From Lepidostoma basale (Eukaryota; Arthropoda; Insecta; Trichoptera; Lepidostomatidae): 64,000 nucleotides of DNA. A model generated the notes under the pieces. That model searched no databases, was not told the DNA's origin, and worked only from the letters and a program-made list of their open reading frames with translations. The DNA lies in the NCBI GenBank assembly GCA_022606425.2, contig JAHDVF020000840.1, forward strand, positions 2,046,001 through 2,110,000. Reading direction: 5' to 3'. Shown here in pieces: positions 32,316-41,764 of the stretch; the stretch's first letter is position 1, and each line of letters starts with the position of its first letter. Both the position numbers and the translations under genes were made by a program.

Positions 32316-32317
32316 AC

Positions 32318-32570
32318 ATAATTAATACAAATGAAGACGTCTGTTTTTTAGAAGTTTTATTATCTTTTATGTGAATGACATGTTTTGCCTGTCTAAGGAA
32401 TAAAATATGTTTCCTTATATTTCGTTGTATTTACTAAAAGCAAGCATTAGATAGGCGGAATATGTCATTCAAATAAAATATAATAAAACTACTAGAAAAC
32501 AGACGTTTTCATATCTATATTAATTATTTCATCTGGAGTTTTACACCATTGTTCAATAAACAATCAATTA
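32318..32570. repeat. HH1 element, decayed
   Basis: Left minus core end reads GCAAAACATGTCATTC (AAAAC for GAAAC). The centre is replaced by unrelated 50 bp. The right core end reads GGCGGAATATGTCATTC. The arms and the terminus GGAGTTTTACACCATTG are recognisable. Confidence 0.6.
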
Positions 32571-32679
32571 CATAAAACATATTCTTTATGAGTAAAAATG
32601 TGCCAGTTATTTTAATTTAAAAGTTCTTTTCACTTTTTATTGGGCTTTGGGTACATACATGTCCTGTTGTTTTCATCGA

Positions 32680-33472
32680 TCGATATTTCGGAAATAGCCT
32701 CAATCTTCATTTTCAATAACATTCTCAGCCACCCTTAAGTTGTAGACTGTAGATATTTCCAAAACGTGGGTCAAAATGTCACCGACATACGGATATATCC
32801 AAGATTCCACGAAAATATGAATTACCGCTGAAAATCTTCGCACTTGTTTTATTATCGTATTCTTTTTTAATCTTTCAAGGTTGTCCTGATCTCTCCGGGC
32901 TATGTGTCCAAAATATTTCAGCACTCGCCTAAAGGACATCCGTGAGAGTCTTGCCTTGATACCCTTGCTTGCTTACTTAATACTTGCTGGTCAATGATTG
33001 ACTGGTTTGTTCTTCTTGCCGTCCAGGGTATACGCAGCATTCGTCGCCAGAACCACATCTCGAAAGAGTCCAAGACTCGCAATCATATAGGAATATGGAG
33101 AAAACAAGGGTTTGAACCAGTCTCATCGTGGTCTGGTTGGAGATATTTTTGTCTTGCCATATCTTGGTAAGCTTTATCATGGCAGTTTTAGCCATTTGGG
33201 TTCTGCGTCGAATCTCCCTCTCGCATCCACCCTGGTCAGTTATTAGCGATCCAAGATAGACAAATTCATCACAACTTCCAAATATGAGAGAAGGCCCGTG
33301 TTTGGGAATTGGTTAGCTCTGTTTATCATCATTATCTTTGTCATTGATCTGTTAATCCTCGAGTTCACTAGCTCACTATCCCTTTCGATTCTTCCAATAA
33401 GTTCTGCGAGTTCACTCTCTGTGGGTGCAATTAGTGTTGTATCATCTGCTAATATAATAATATACAGTAGTG
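32680..33472 (-). mobile_element. RTE-G reverse transcriptase fragment
   Basis: The only copy here that reaches the RT active site: LADDTTLIAPTESELAEL (33430-33460 region), where the YADD box reads LADD, so Y is lost. Downstream come KLTKIWQDKNISNQTTMRL, LVFSIFLYDCESWTL, and FRRVLKYFGHIARRDQDNL in three frames. The order matches RTE-like polyproteins. It lacks a 3' tail and is broken by frameshifts near 33200 and 32945. Confidence 0.85.
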
Positions 33473-33917
33473 ACCTATTGGTGTGAGACGTGGACAATGA
33501 CAGCGAAATCCGCAGAGCGACTGGATACTTTTAAGAGAAGGATGCTGCGCAGAATTCTGGGACCTGTGAAGACGGTGAAGGCTGGAAAGTGCGGCATAAT
33601 GACGAGCTGTACTTTATTTACAAAGCTCCCAGTCTCTCCACACAGGTCAGACTGAATAGACTGAGATGGGCCGGTCACGTGCAGAGGATGCCGTCATCGG
33701 GAACCCCAGAAAGATTGCTACAGTGGCACCCAGGTGGTAGAAGACCAATTGAACGAACAAGGCTGCGATGGGAGGATAAAGTTGGGAGAAATGGGGCGAA
33801 ATTGTTACGAGTGTCAGATTGGAGGGTCGAAGCGGAGGACAGGAGGAGTTAGAGGCGAAGAATACTGTAGGCTAAGGCTCGATATGGGATGTAGGGCCAT
33901 CGAAGAAGAATAATAAT
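33473..33917 (+). mobile_element. RTE-F 3' end, (GAA)(AAT) tail
   Basis: CETWTMTAKSAERLDTFKRRM, RRILGPV, then RLNRLRWAGHVQRMPSSGTPE, GGRRPIERTRLRWED, ending before GAAGAAGAATAATAATA. One frameshift lies near 33589. It begins exactly where the minus-strand RTE-G ends, so the YxCETWT position of one meets the RT catalytic region of the other. Confidence 0.87.
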
Positions 33918-33920
33918 ATA

Positions 33921-34108
33921 AACTAACTAATAAACTAACCATTACGCCGTCTCCCTAGAGAGGTAGGCAGAAATAATGTACTGCCACGCTGTCCTATCTC
34001 AAATTTCTACAAATTTCTCTGGCTTTCTCAACATTAATATATCGTTCATGCACGCACATCGATTTCTCCGACTCCTCACATAGCCGACATTCAATATTTG
34101 ATTTATTT
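33921..34108 (-). mobile_element. RTE-A 3' end
   Basis: Tail CTAACTAATAAACTAACC begins three bases after the RTE-F tail. The coding complement goes to the NQILNVGYVRS region and is truncated there. Confidence 0.8.
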
Positions 34109-34680
34109 TTTCATAATTTCATAGTAAGGCGAAACAAGTAAACTTAAAAAAAGAACGATTCTATTCACAAAACTCAGTGTCATAAAACAGCCGAAAAAAC
34201 GTTCTGTTAAAAAAAATTAAGAGGCTAAAACAAATCACATTTTTATCATTAAATCTGGAAGCGTTTTCTCCTTACTGCGAATACAGAGATACTTCCATTG
34301 TTCCAGATGATATTGCTTGTGTTGATGTAGACTATATAATGTTGTTCGCACATGAAGTAACTTCATTATCTTAATCGAAATATAGAATCCGATCACGTAG
34401 AATATGGAACTATCGATTTTCCATCCCGTATTCCAGTATGTGTGTCGGCAGCCAGCAGTTAGCAGTCGGTACAGCCGGGAGGCAGCTGCATCTTGCCCGT
34501 TAGCAACTATTGCCAGTCAAAGGGAATCGTTAACTCTACGATTTACTAATAAACCTACTCCGGCCAACAGAGCATTTACAATTCACGGTTGCACGTGGAA
34601 TACTAAGCAAAACAGAGCCGTTCAATTATAAAGTAACTAAGTTATAACTATTTCGTACCTTCGCAATAGGTTTATAAATG
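34109..34680. other. Spacer with an unassigned open stretch
   Basis: 34404-34631 is open for 75 codons on the plus strand and locally GC-richer (34440-34520). No domain recognised and no splice evidence. It is probably chance, but it is not a known repeat either. Confidence 0.3.
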
Positions 34681-34685
34681 ATATA

Positions 34686-34838
34686 TAACTAACTAACTAA
34701 CCATCGAATGGGTAGGCAAATGAATGGACTGCCACACTTTTTTTCCTGACTTCTCTCGTTTCCTCAACATTTACACATCATGCAATGCACGCACGTCGAT
34801 TTCTTCGACCCATCACGTGGCCGACTTTCAATATTTGA
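34686..34838 (-). mobile_element. RTE-A 3' end, tail region deleted
   Basis: ACTAACTAACTAACCATCG is directly followed by AATGGGTAGGC, losing the CACGCCGTCTCCCC segment. It ends at LNIESRPRD, near 34838. Confidence 0.8.
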
Positions 34839-34874
34839 AAATATAAAAGAAATAAAATTAGAATTAATTACTTT

Positions 34875-35060
34875 TAAAACGCTGTATAAAACTACTTTAT
34901 TTTGAGTCAGGAACGACAACCGGTTTCACTATGTAACGAGCTTCGTCAGGGCTATAAACAAAACAGTTTTGTGTGCCCTGACGAAGCTCGTTACAGAGTG
35001 AAACCGGTTGGCGCTCCTGACTCAAAATAAAGTCGTTTTATACAACGTTTAAAAGTGTTT
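34875..35060. ncRNA. HH6 palindromic element with two hammerhead-like cores
   Basis: Minus: CTGACGA (rc 34943-34949), A, GCTCG…, GAAAC (rc 34923-34927), CGGTT. Plus: CTGACGA (34978-34984), A, stem II GCTC-GTTACA-GAGT, GAAAC (35000-35004), CGGTT. Both cores have C3, U4, G5, A6, G8 and A9 intact with C at the free position 7. Stem III is the palindrome ACCGGT followed by T, so H17 would be U. In the plus arm GTGCC before the core can pair with GGCGC after it, a 5-bp stem I. Arms extend over GAGTCAGGA and ATAAAACGAC. Confidence 0.72.
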
Positions 35061-35124
35061 AATTCTAATATTAAATATGTCAAACCACCAAGTAATAGCT
35101 TCTTTCCAAAGTTTATAAAATAAA

Positions 35125-35300
35125 TAAATAAAACTCTGTACTTAACCACGGTACGGTTATTATAATTGATGCCAACTAATTTCTCTAGGAACCAAGCTTC
35201 ATCAAGGCAGTATTGTAACAACAACTAACAACAACAAAAAGTTGATATACTGCCCTGATAATGCTTGGGTCCAAGTGAAACTAGTTAGCATCAATTATAT
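35125..35300. repeat. HH5 palindromic element
   Basis: Minus core TTGATGA, A, GCTTGG…, GAAAT. Plus core CTGATAA (35255-35261), T, GCTTGG-GT-CCAAGT, GAAAC (35277-35281), TAGTTAG. Each has a single change at positions 3 or 8. An RTE-A tail begins straight after the right arm. Confidence 0.62.
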
Positions 35301-35367
35301 GGCATGGCGGTCCATCCTCTCTGCCTGCACCTCCGGGGAAACGAATTAATGGTTAGTTAGTTATTTT
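35301..35367 (+). mobile_element. RTE-A terminal scrap
   Basis: TGGCGGTCCATCCTCTCTGCC to GGTTAGTTAGTTATT: the last 65 bp only. Confidence 0.8.
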
Positions 35368-35379
35368 TCATTATAAAAA

Positions 35380-35480
35380 TCATAATGCTTTAGCAAGGCG
35401 AAATATGCCATTCCTATAAAATATAATGAAACTTCCAGAAAACAGGCGATTTAATTCGTTTACATTGTATATCAATGAAT
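35380..35480 (+). repeat. HH1 3' half
   Basis: Begins in the stem II loop (GCTTTAGCAAGGCGAAATATG), with GAAAT for GAAAC, and continues through CTTCCAGAAAACAG. Confidence 0.6.
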
Positions 35481-35714
35481 TATTACAAAGAATTTTAATA
35501 TTTATTATAAACTTGTCGATTCGAATCGAAAGTTCACATTTCCCGTACATAAGTAGCTTATATTTTCGGTACATATAAATTATTTACAACGTGTACATAA
35601 AAAATACATGTATACATATTTTTGGAAAATATTTCTTTTAAATATTCATGTTCCTCGTAAATGAAAAGGAAGAATGGTGCCTCTGCGTATGGTGTTACTA
35701 TAATTATATAATAA

Positions 35715-36410
35715 CAAGAATTAATTGTATAACAATAGAGACGAAGATGCAAATTGGAAACAGAATATGGTTGATCGAGGTGTTTACAGGACTTATGACC
35801 TGTCATTGGTTGGGTTAAGCGCACGCTTTATGTAATACAACATTCCCCATTCCACCTTTTTTTTTATGCCCACCATGTCAGACAAATTTTTGGAAGTTGT
35901 ATATATGTTAATCTGCAACACCACCCTTTGCATGGTAGTTTTTTTCAATCTACACACTAACGCCATCTATGAAGATTGTATTTTAAGCATTAAGCAGAAT
36001 ATCTTTTTAACGCAAACTCCAGGCAGTTTCTAGCAACGCGCTAATGGCGGTAGCCTTTCACATTGCGTTAAAAGTATCTTCTGCTTAATGCTTAAAAAAT
36101 ACAATCTTCATAGATGGCGTAAGTGTGTAGATTGAAAAAAACTACCATGCAAAGGGTGGTGTTGCAGATTAACATATAAACAACTTCCAAAAATTTGTCA
36201 GACATGGTGGTCATAAGGAAAAAGGTGGAATGGCCCAACCATTGACAGGTCATAAGTCCTGTAAACACCTCGATCAACCGTATTCTGTTTCCAATTTGCA
36301 TCTTCGTCTCTATTGAGATACAATTAATTCTTGAATTGATAACCCGCAATGGGTAAAATCCAGTATTCGTCTACAAGTATTTGTATACATTCAAAATGTT
36401 GTATAATTAT
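35715..36410. mobile_element. FB1 full-length fold-back element
   Basis: Two near-identical inverted arms of roughly 285 bp (35715-36000 and 36050-36333) around a central 50 bp (ACTCCAGGCAGTTTCTAGC…). Arm landmarks are ATTAATTGTATAACAATAG, GGACTTATGACCTGTCATTG, TTTTTGGAAGTTGTATAT, AACGCCATCTATGAAGATTG. The right arm has a small deletion (GTTAAGCGCACGCTTTATG lost near 36237). The one-sided outer segment follows on the right (AACCCGCAATGGGTAAAATC to about 36410). No coding capacity. The family resembles fold-back or long-inverted-repeat MITEs; superfamily unknown. Confidence 0.85.
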
Positions 36411-37090
36411 AACACCCGGCACCCCTAGAAACGACACAAAGTCGGCAAAACCTTCCCACCATAGATAGTGGGAGGAAAAAAGGAGAGAAAAGGTCATTTT
36501 TTGGGCCATCTCTACATAACTGTTTGTTAATAAAACTAAGAAGAAGATGATGACACGAAATTGTACGTTAAATGAGTCGCGTCGGGTTAAGGCCGAACGA
36601 TGTTCTGTATTTAAATTCAATAAACTACTAATCATTTGGCCACGGCGCTGCATCGTGCTCGCGTCTCGAATTGTCCTCAACTCGGGTCTGGTGGAAATTT
36701 TCCTAATGTAGCGTTTTGAGTCCTGTCACATCGCGAATCAATTAATACATGTCCGCGACTCAATGGGACCTAGTTAGAGTGATGGATGTGGGTCCCTGCT
36801 CCCCGATAGATGCCCGTACACTGTACACACGTCACATGCATGCCACTTAAGTGCCGAGCTAATACTGCATTTACTTCGGGAGATAAAATTTTGTATGCAT
36901 ATAAGAAGTAAGCAGCTATTGGATGCAAATGTAAACGGTGTTTTGAAATCAATGGTTCTCGAGGTATTTGGCATGTAACTGTATTAAAATGTATGTAACA
37001 TGTAACTGTATATGTATTTATTTATTTTAAATTTATTTTTATTAAGGGTAACTAACAGCGATTTCAAGGGTTATCCCCATGATAGGTCTC
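36411..37090. other. Spacer
   Basis: AAGAAGAAGATGATGA at 36538 could be a lone retroelement tail, but no coding remnant precedes it. Nothing else supported. Confidence 0.4.
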
Positions 37091-37096
37091 AATGTT

Positions 37097-37622
37097 TTCT
37101 TCTTCTACTTCTTCTTCTGCTTTATTTAGGACTGTGTCCTGTTATTTCTCGGAGCATGTTCCTGTGATGCAGATGTCTAACTGTCTCGCCATCTTTTAGG
37201 TGGTCTTCCTGCAGATCGATTTCCTGTTGGTACTTTATTTGCGGCTATATTTATCACTCTTTCAGAACATGCTCTTTTCACATGATCTCTCCAGTAGCGT
37301 CTTCTCAGTCTTCCCCATCGCACGACATCTTCCATATTGCAGATCTTTTTTATTTCAAAATTTCTTATTCTGTCTCGGAGTGTCGTTCCTGCAACGGATC
37401 GGAGAGTCCTCATTTCTGTGGTCCTTGGGAGACTTTTTGTTCTGATGGTGTGATGGTGTCAATGTTTTCATTTCTGCTACTCTTAAAAGAGGTTTGGTTG
37501 TGTCTGCTCTTGCTTCGATTCCGTAAGTCATTACGGGCCTGATGCATGTTGTATAAATCCTAACTTTGGTTTTCACTAGCATATGCTTATTGTCCCGGTG
37601 TCCCTTAGGCATCTTCGGAGAT
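37097..37622 (-). mobile_element. RTE-C 3' end
   Basis: Encodes KTKVRIYTTCIRPVMTYGIE, then RTLRSVAGTTLRDRIRNFE, RRRYWRDHVKRA, INIAANKVPTGNRSAGRPPK, ending in a GAAGAAGTAGAAGAAGAA-type tail. A small local duplication (GATGGTGT twice at 37443-37460) breaks the frame between LLRVAEMKT and MRTLRS. Confidence 0.88.
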
Positions 37623-37739
37623 AACATCTGATAAATATTAAATTTGTATATTTTAACAATAGAACGCGTTCATTATCATTTCTACAGAACATTACAATAA
37701 TTAAATAAAATACTGAAAACGAAAAAAAATGTATACAAA

Positions 37740-37880
37740 ATTTCTTTATTATTATGTATTTAGTGTGTTTCCACTTGTGTTTATGCTCGACCGGTTTCGG
37801 CAGCTTGCTGCCATCTTCTAGTCTAACATAAACACAAGTGGAAGCACACTACCATAAATACATAAAAAAGAAGAAATTTT
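37740..37880 (-). ncRNA. HH7 hammerhead-like element with a long stem I
   Basis: Minus sense: CTTGTGTTTATG (12 bases), a short internal loop, CTAGAAGA, T, perfect stem II GGCAGC-AA-GCTGCC, GAAAC (rc 37794-37798), CGGTC, GAG, then CATAAACACAAG, which pairs with the first 12 bases. Stem III is the palindrome ACCGGT with C17 intact. The core reads CTAGAAGA or, in the other copies, CCAGAAGA, so U4 is altered or displaced against CUGAAGA. Fold is strong; activity doubtful. ATGTATTTAGTGTGTTTCC flanks in inverted form on both sides. Confidence 0.62.
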
Positions 37881-37954
37881 GAATAATTTCTTTTTGTTTT
37901 CATTTTCAAAAACATTAGTTATTTAAATTAAATACATTTCTTTTTTTTTAATTT

Positions 37955-38072
37955 TAGATAAACTTGGCGTTAACACTGTGGAATTCCATAAAAATGAATT
38001 GTATGTCTTCGAAACAAGTCGAGAAAAATAAACTCAAAAGTGGAAAAAACAGTGTTTTAATTAATAAAAATT
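37955..38072 (+). repeat. HH2 element with most of the core deleted
   Basis: Starts TTGGCGTTAACACTGTGG, jumps to CTTCGAAACAAGTCGAG (38007-38024) and the tail AAACTCAAAAGTGGAAAAAA…AGTGTTTTAATTAATA. CTGATGA is missing. Confidence 0.6.
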
Positions 38073-38109
38073 CGTCAAAATACATTTCTTTAAAAAAAAA
38101 CGTCTTCAA

Positions 38110-38372
38110 ACAATTGAAAGTTAATACGAATGAAAACGTCAGTTTTCTAGAAGTTTTATTATATTTTATGGGAATGACACGTTTCGCCCTTCTAAGACAT
38201 TATCAAATGTCTGCATGCAAATGCATTTGATAATGCATTAGAAGGGCGAAACATGTTATTTCCATAAAATATAATAAAACTTACAGAAAACTGAAGTTTT
38301 CATTCGTATTAATTATTTAATATGGAGTTTTACATTCAAGTTTTACGTTCAAGAAACAATAAATACAATTGA
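38110..38372. ncRNA. HH1 palindromic element, both cores near intact
   Basis: Minus core: TTGATAA (rc 38200-38206), T, GTC…GGC, GAAAC (rc 38181-38185), GTGTC. Plus core: TTGATAA (38227-38233), T, GCATTAGAAGGGC, GAAAC (38248-38252), ATGTT. The arms run AATACGAATGAAAACG, TTTTCTAGAAGTTTTATTAT, GGAATGAC and back; the right arm extends to GGAGTTTTACATTCAAG and AAACAATAAAT. The cores are 20 bp apart, so a transcript would form a hairpin of roughly 100 bp. Confidence 0.68.
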
Positions 38373-38800
38373 AAGTTTTTATTATATGGGTAGAAAACAT
38401 ACTCGTATACAAATGGCTTTAAAAAAATGTAAAACTGTAAGTGTAAGAAAATGATATCCTGTTGAAGTAGGTAGGTGCCGCTGTGCACACAGCATCAATC
38501 ATCTCCGGCGAACTGAGAATATTAATATATCAGCTGTTAGGGGCGCGGATTGCCAAGCAATTCACACTTCAGATTATATGATTAATCTCTCCAATAGGGA
38601 CGCTAATGGTGCAGCACACAAAATGAAACTATTTCATTCTGTCTTGTTTGCTTATTTTGGTTCACAGTTCACACGAAAAGGAATCGATGTTCACAGAAGA
38701 ACTAATTTGAATATGAATACCATAATATAACCATAATATTATATAATATAAAAAAAAACACTTTTATTTATATTATTTAATACAACAGTGATATATTATA
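38373..38800. other. Spacer
   Basis: A moderately GC-rich patch at 38460-38580 is not a recognised repeat or frame. Confidence 0.4.
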
Positions 38801-38807
38801 TAAATAG

Positions 38808-39330
38808 CTGACCCGGCGAACTTCGTACCGCCTCCGAATTAATAAATGTCGTGTTAACTTATTAGCTGAATAAAAATCAGTTATTAATTAATTACGTTAA
38901 AATTAATACTAAAATGAATTATCTTCAATTAATGTGAAAAATCAAAATGACAAAGAATTTTAATTACATTGAAATGCATGTAATTCACGTGGCAGCAAGG
39001 GATTTTCTGTATTGAAGCGAATCGAAATGATTCGCGTAGTATTATTGCACTACTTTCTGTTAAACTATTATATTTGCTGGATGGGTTGCACTCAGGTCGA
39101 TTACCTTCATTGAAGCACCTAGTGATATACGACATTTTTAGTTTTGTTGTCAGGTGCGAGAACGAATAAAGCGGATGCTATGCGAACACGTGAGATGCTA
39201 CCTATAATTGACCGTGAGAGAAACATTCATTTTCTAGATTTAGGCCAAAAACATCCAAAAATTGGCTTTGTGATTTGTTGATCGCCATGGCGAATAAAAC
39301 TTAGCGCCACAGAGTCGATTTGAGATATAA
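38808..39330 (+). repeat. Element with AGCTGACCCGGC terminus and coding remnant
   Basis: AGCTGACCCGGCGAACTTCG at 38809 is the reverse complement of the ends at 51300-51323 and (weaker) 51815-51841, so it marks one end of a repeat family. Near 39161-39279 a short frame reads ARTNKADAMRTREML, then DRERNIHFLDLG, before a stop at 39280; the upstream part is broken. I recall similar ends in many insect genomes but cannot name the family with certainty. Confidence 0.45.
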
Positions 39331-39780
39331 ATTATGTAATGTTCTTGAATTATACATGGTGTAACTAACACGACTTTGTTTTATAGAAACAGATAACAAA
39401 ACGTTTTTATAGAATTTCGGCAGTGTATTAAGTTTATTTCACAATGTTCTCAAAATAGTGTTATATTTGATAAAAAAGGATATGTCACTTACAGGTTCAT
39501 TAATATTCTACCCCTACCATTATTTTTATAAACTTAAGAAAATTTTATGTAGATACTAGAAGATGGAAGGGAGCTGCCGAAACGGAGCGGAACTAAATGA
39601 AAAAAGGAATTTAACTAAATATACGAGTATATTAAAAATAATTTTTTAATGTATTGTACTCGTACATTATTTTATTTATTTAAAATAACATTTATATATT
39701 GGAAGCATTTGGTAAAAATACTTCCAATATAAACAATTGGTAAAAAAAAGTAATTACATGGTGATTTAAATGATGAATAT
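39331..39780. other. AT-rich spacer
   Basis: Nothing supported. Confidence 0.5.
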
Positions 39781-39784
39781 ACAA

Positions 39785-40015
39785 ACATTTTAATTCTATA
39801 ATCAATACGAATAAAAACGTCTGTGTTCAAGGAGTTTTATTATAATTTATTTGAATAACATGTTTTCCCTGTCCAAGACATTATCGAGACATTTGATAAT
39901 GCTTTAGATAGGCGAAAAATGTCCTTAACATAAATTGTAATAAAACTTCTAGAAAACAGACGTTTTCATTCGAATTAATTATTGAATATGGAGTTTTACA
40001 TCATTGCTATAAATA
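39785..40015. repeat. HH1 palindromic element
   Basis: Left minus core is broken (CTCGATAA, GGGAAAACATG). Plus core: TTGATAA (39893-39899), T, GCTTTAGATAGGC, GAAAA, ATGTC. C15.2 is A, so stem III is weakened. Arms and terminus GGAGTTTTACATCATTG well kept. Confidence 0.65.
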
Positions 40016-40019
40016 TATT

Positions 40020-40072
40020 ATAGAATGTCAGCTACACGAAGAGTCGGAAAAATCGACGTGTGCGTGCATGAC
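40020..40072 (+). mobile_element. RTE-A scrap
   Basis: GAAGAGTCGGAAAAATCGACG and GTGCGTGCATGACAATG match the SRKNRRACMT coding segment. About 50 bp only. Confidence 0.65.
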
Positions 40073-40194
40073 AATGTTCATTCAAGATTCATTTCAACTT
40101 TAATACGAATTCGTTTGGATCAAAATATATATATGCTTCCATGCTCACATCGAGAGAATATGTGGAGTTGTTCTGAAAATATTGGAATTTATTC

Positions 40195-40860
40195 TCCGAA
40201 CTGGCAGAGTTTTCAGGAATCCCTATGTTTTGCGAATTTTGTAAAACTCATTGGTCCGGAGCCGGCTCGAGTGCGGTTCGGTGATATGGAGTCCCCACGA
40301 GGCGAGATACTCGCTCATGTTAGAGAGGGTTCAGAAAAGATTTCTGAGATATCTCTACATGAGAGAGTTTGGTAGCTATCCGTGGCTTTATCCCACTGCA
40401 TTCCTCGTGGGCATGCTGGGGACCAATAGTTTGCAGATAAGAAGAGATGGATGCACAATTACCCATTTCTTCAGACTTATCAGGGGATTCTTTGAGAACT
40501 CCGTTATCTTGGAGGCTATCCATCTTTATGTTCCAGATGGTTATATTCGACAGCCTCAGCACAGACTTTTTTATATCCCAGCAGAACCATCCCTTCCTGG
40601 TGATGCCGGTGGGGAGAGCAATCAAACTGCTGAACATGATCGCTTCGGAGATCGACGTCTTTCATATTCGTGAAAGTACGTTCAGAAGACAAATACTCGA
40701 CTTAGGAGAGTATCTTGAATATCTAATGTCGAACCATCTCTCATGCGTTCCTGGTATTATATTTTTTTTTATGTTTTACCTGTTCTCAATAGATGCCTTA
40801 AACTATAATATAATTGTTGTTTGTAATATTTTTTGAGAAAATAAACTGATTTGATATAAA
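40195..40860 (+). mobile_element. jockey-type LINE 3' region
   Basis: The frame 40251-40673 contains LVRSRLECGSVIWSPHEARY, LERVQKRFLRYLYMREFGS, YPTAFLVGMLGTNSLQIRRD, RLIRGFFENSVIL and YVPDGYIRQP, the region after the reverse transcriptase core of jockey-clade LINEs. A frameshift near 40600 moves the reading to GRAIKLLNMIASEIDVFHI, STFRRQI. A 3' UTR ends TTTTTTGAGAAAATAAAC near 40848. Upstream, …QESLCFANFVK… sits in another frame. 5'-truncated and dead. Confidence 0.85.
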
Positions 40861-40906
40861 ATAATAATAGATGATTCAAGTAAAACGTTGAAAAACGTTG
40901 TTAAAA

Positions 40907-41100
40907 AACGGTGGATACGTGTAACATAAATTAAATAAACACAAAAGTTCGGATCATCCATGTCAACATGTGCAACATCGAAAAAAACATTATGTGTTAT
41001 TACATTATGTGCTAAATTAAAAAAAAAACGGTGGATTCGTGGAACATAAATTAAATAGACAATATGTGCACCATCTAAAAAGAACATTTTGTATTAAATT
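40907..41100. repeat. Imperfect tandem duplication
   Basis: Unit one starts ACGGTGGATACGTGTAACAT (40909), unit two ACGGTGGATTCGTGGAACAT (41029), spacing 120 bp. Each continues with AAATTAAATA, a TGTGCA word and AAAAA.AACATT.TGT. Unit two is shorter. Confidence 0.7.
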
Positions 41101-41157
41101 ATTTTTATTTTGTTATTTTATTTTATATCATTGTATTTTATATTATTTGTTTTAGAT

Positions 41158-41358
41158 TTATTTTGTAGGTGTTGGACGATCGAAGTGTGCGCGGGAGATG
41201 CGTATTGGTGGCGATGAGGTTCGCAACCCATCACACCGCGTCTCCCGCGGAGCGAAAAGAGAAGGATGGAGTGCCGCATCAGTAAAAGTGTGACAGTCCA
41301 TTCTTTCTGCCTACCCTTTCGGGGAGACGGCGTGATGGTTAGTTAGTTAGTTAGTTTA
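41158..41358 (+). mobile_element. SINE2, second copy
   Basis: Head: GCGGGAGA pairs with TCTCCCGC. Within it GGTG/CACC, GATG/CATC and GGTT/AACC nest, with apex CGC, so about 60 nt fold on themselves. This copy keeps CCCATC, which completes the inner stem that is CCAATC at 8161. The RTE-A-derived tail starts near CAGTCCATTCTTTCTGCC and ends (TTAG)n. The additional upstream GTAGGTGTTGGACGATCG may belong to a longer head. TTTAGA occurs on both sides as a possible duplication. Confidence 0.75.
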
Positions 41359-41760
41359 GAATTCACATTTTAATTTCGTTAGGTAAATCAGAGATCATTA
41401 CGCGTACTGAAACAGGCTGATACAATTTCATAGAAAGCTATTGTGGATGTGAAATCATGTTAAAAGCCGACGATAATCTCTCAAGTTCCAATTTATCAGT
41501 TGTCCCGGACCCGCCCCCAGCGCCCGCCCAAGATCCGCCCAATTATGACTGTGACAGTTGCTGAATTGGGCCAAGTACCCGCTATTAATCCTCGGTGAAT
41601 TTACCTCAAGAATCGTCAATCGGCGTATCAATCATCGACGGGGTATTTGGTTGTCATCTACATTCGGAGAACAAATTGTTAAACGGTACTCGTACCAGAA
41701 GGTCGATAGAAATAGTTTGTTATTAGCTTAACACATTATTAACTTTCTATCCGAACGAAG
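41359..41760. other. Spacer, partly GC-rich
   Basis: 41510-41640 has CCGGACCCGCCCCCAGCGCC and neighbours, unlike the AT-rich surroundings. No frame, TIR or repeat partner seen; it could be a host regulatory or non-coding conserved stretch. Confidence 0.35.
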
Positions 41761-41764
41761 TATT

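Noticed and set aside
34404..34631. 75-codon protein gene
   Set aside because: No motif, no splice or promoter signal, and similar-length frames arise by chance here; left as an unassigned stretch.
36410..36560. A (GAA)(GAT)-tailed LINE at 36538
   Set aside because: Only a short purine tract is present, with no coding remnant or target duplication.
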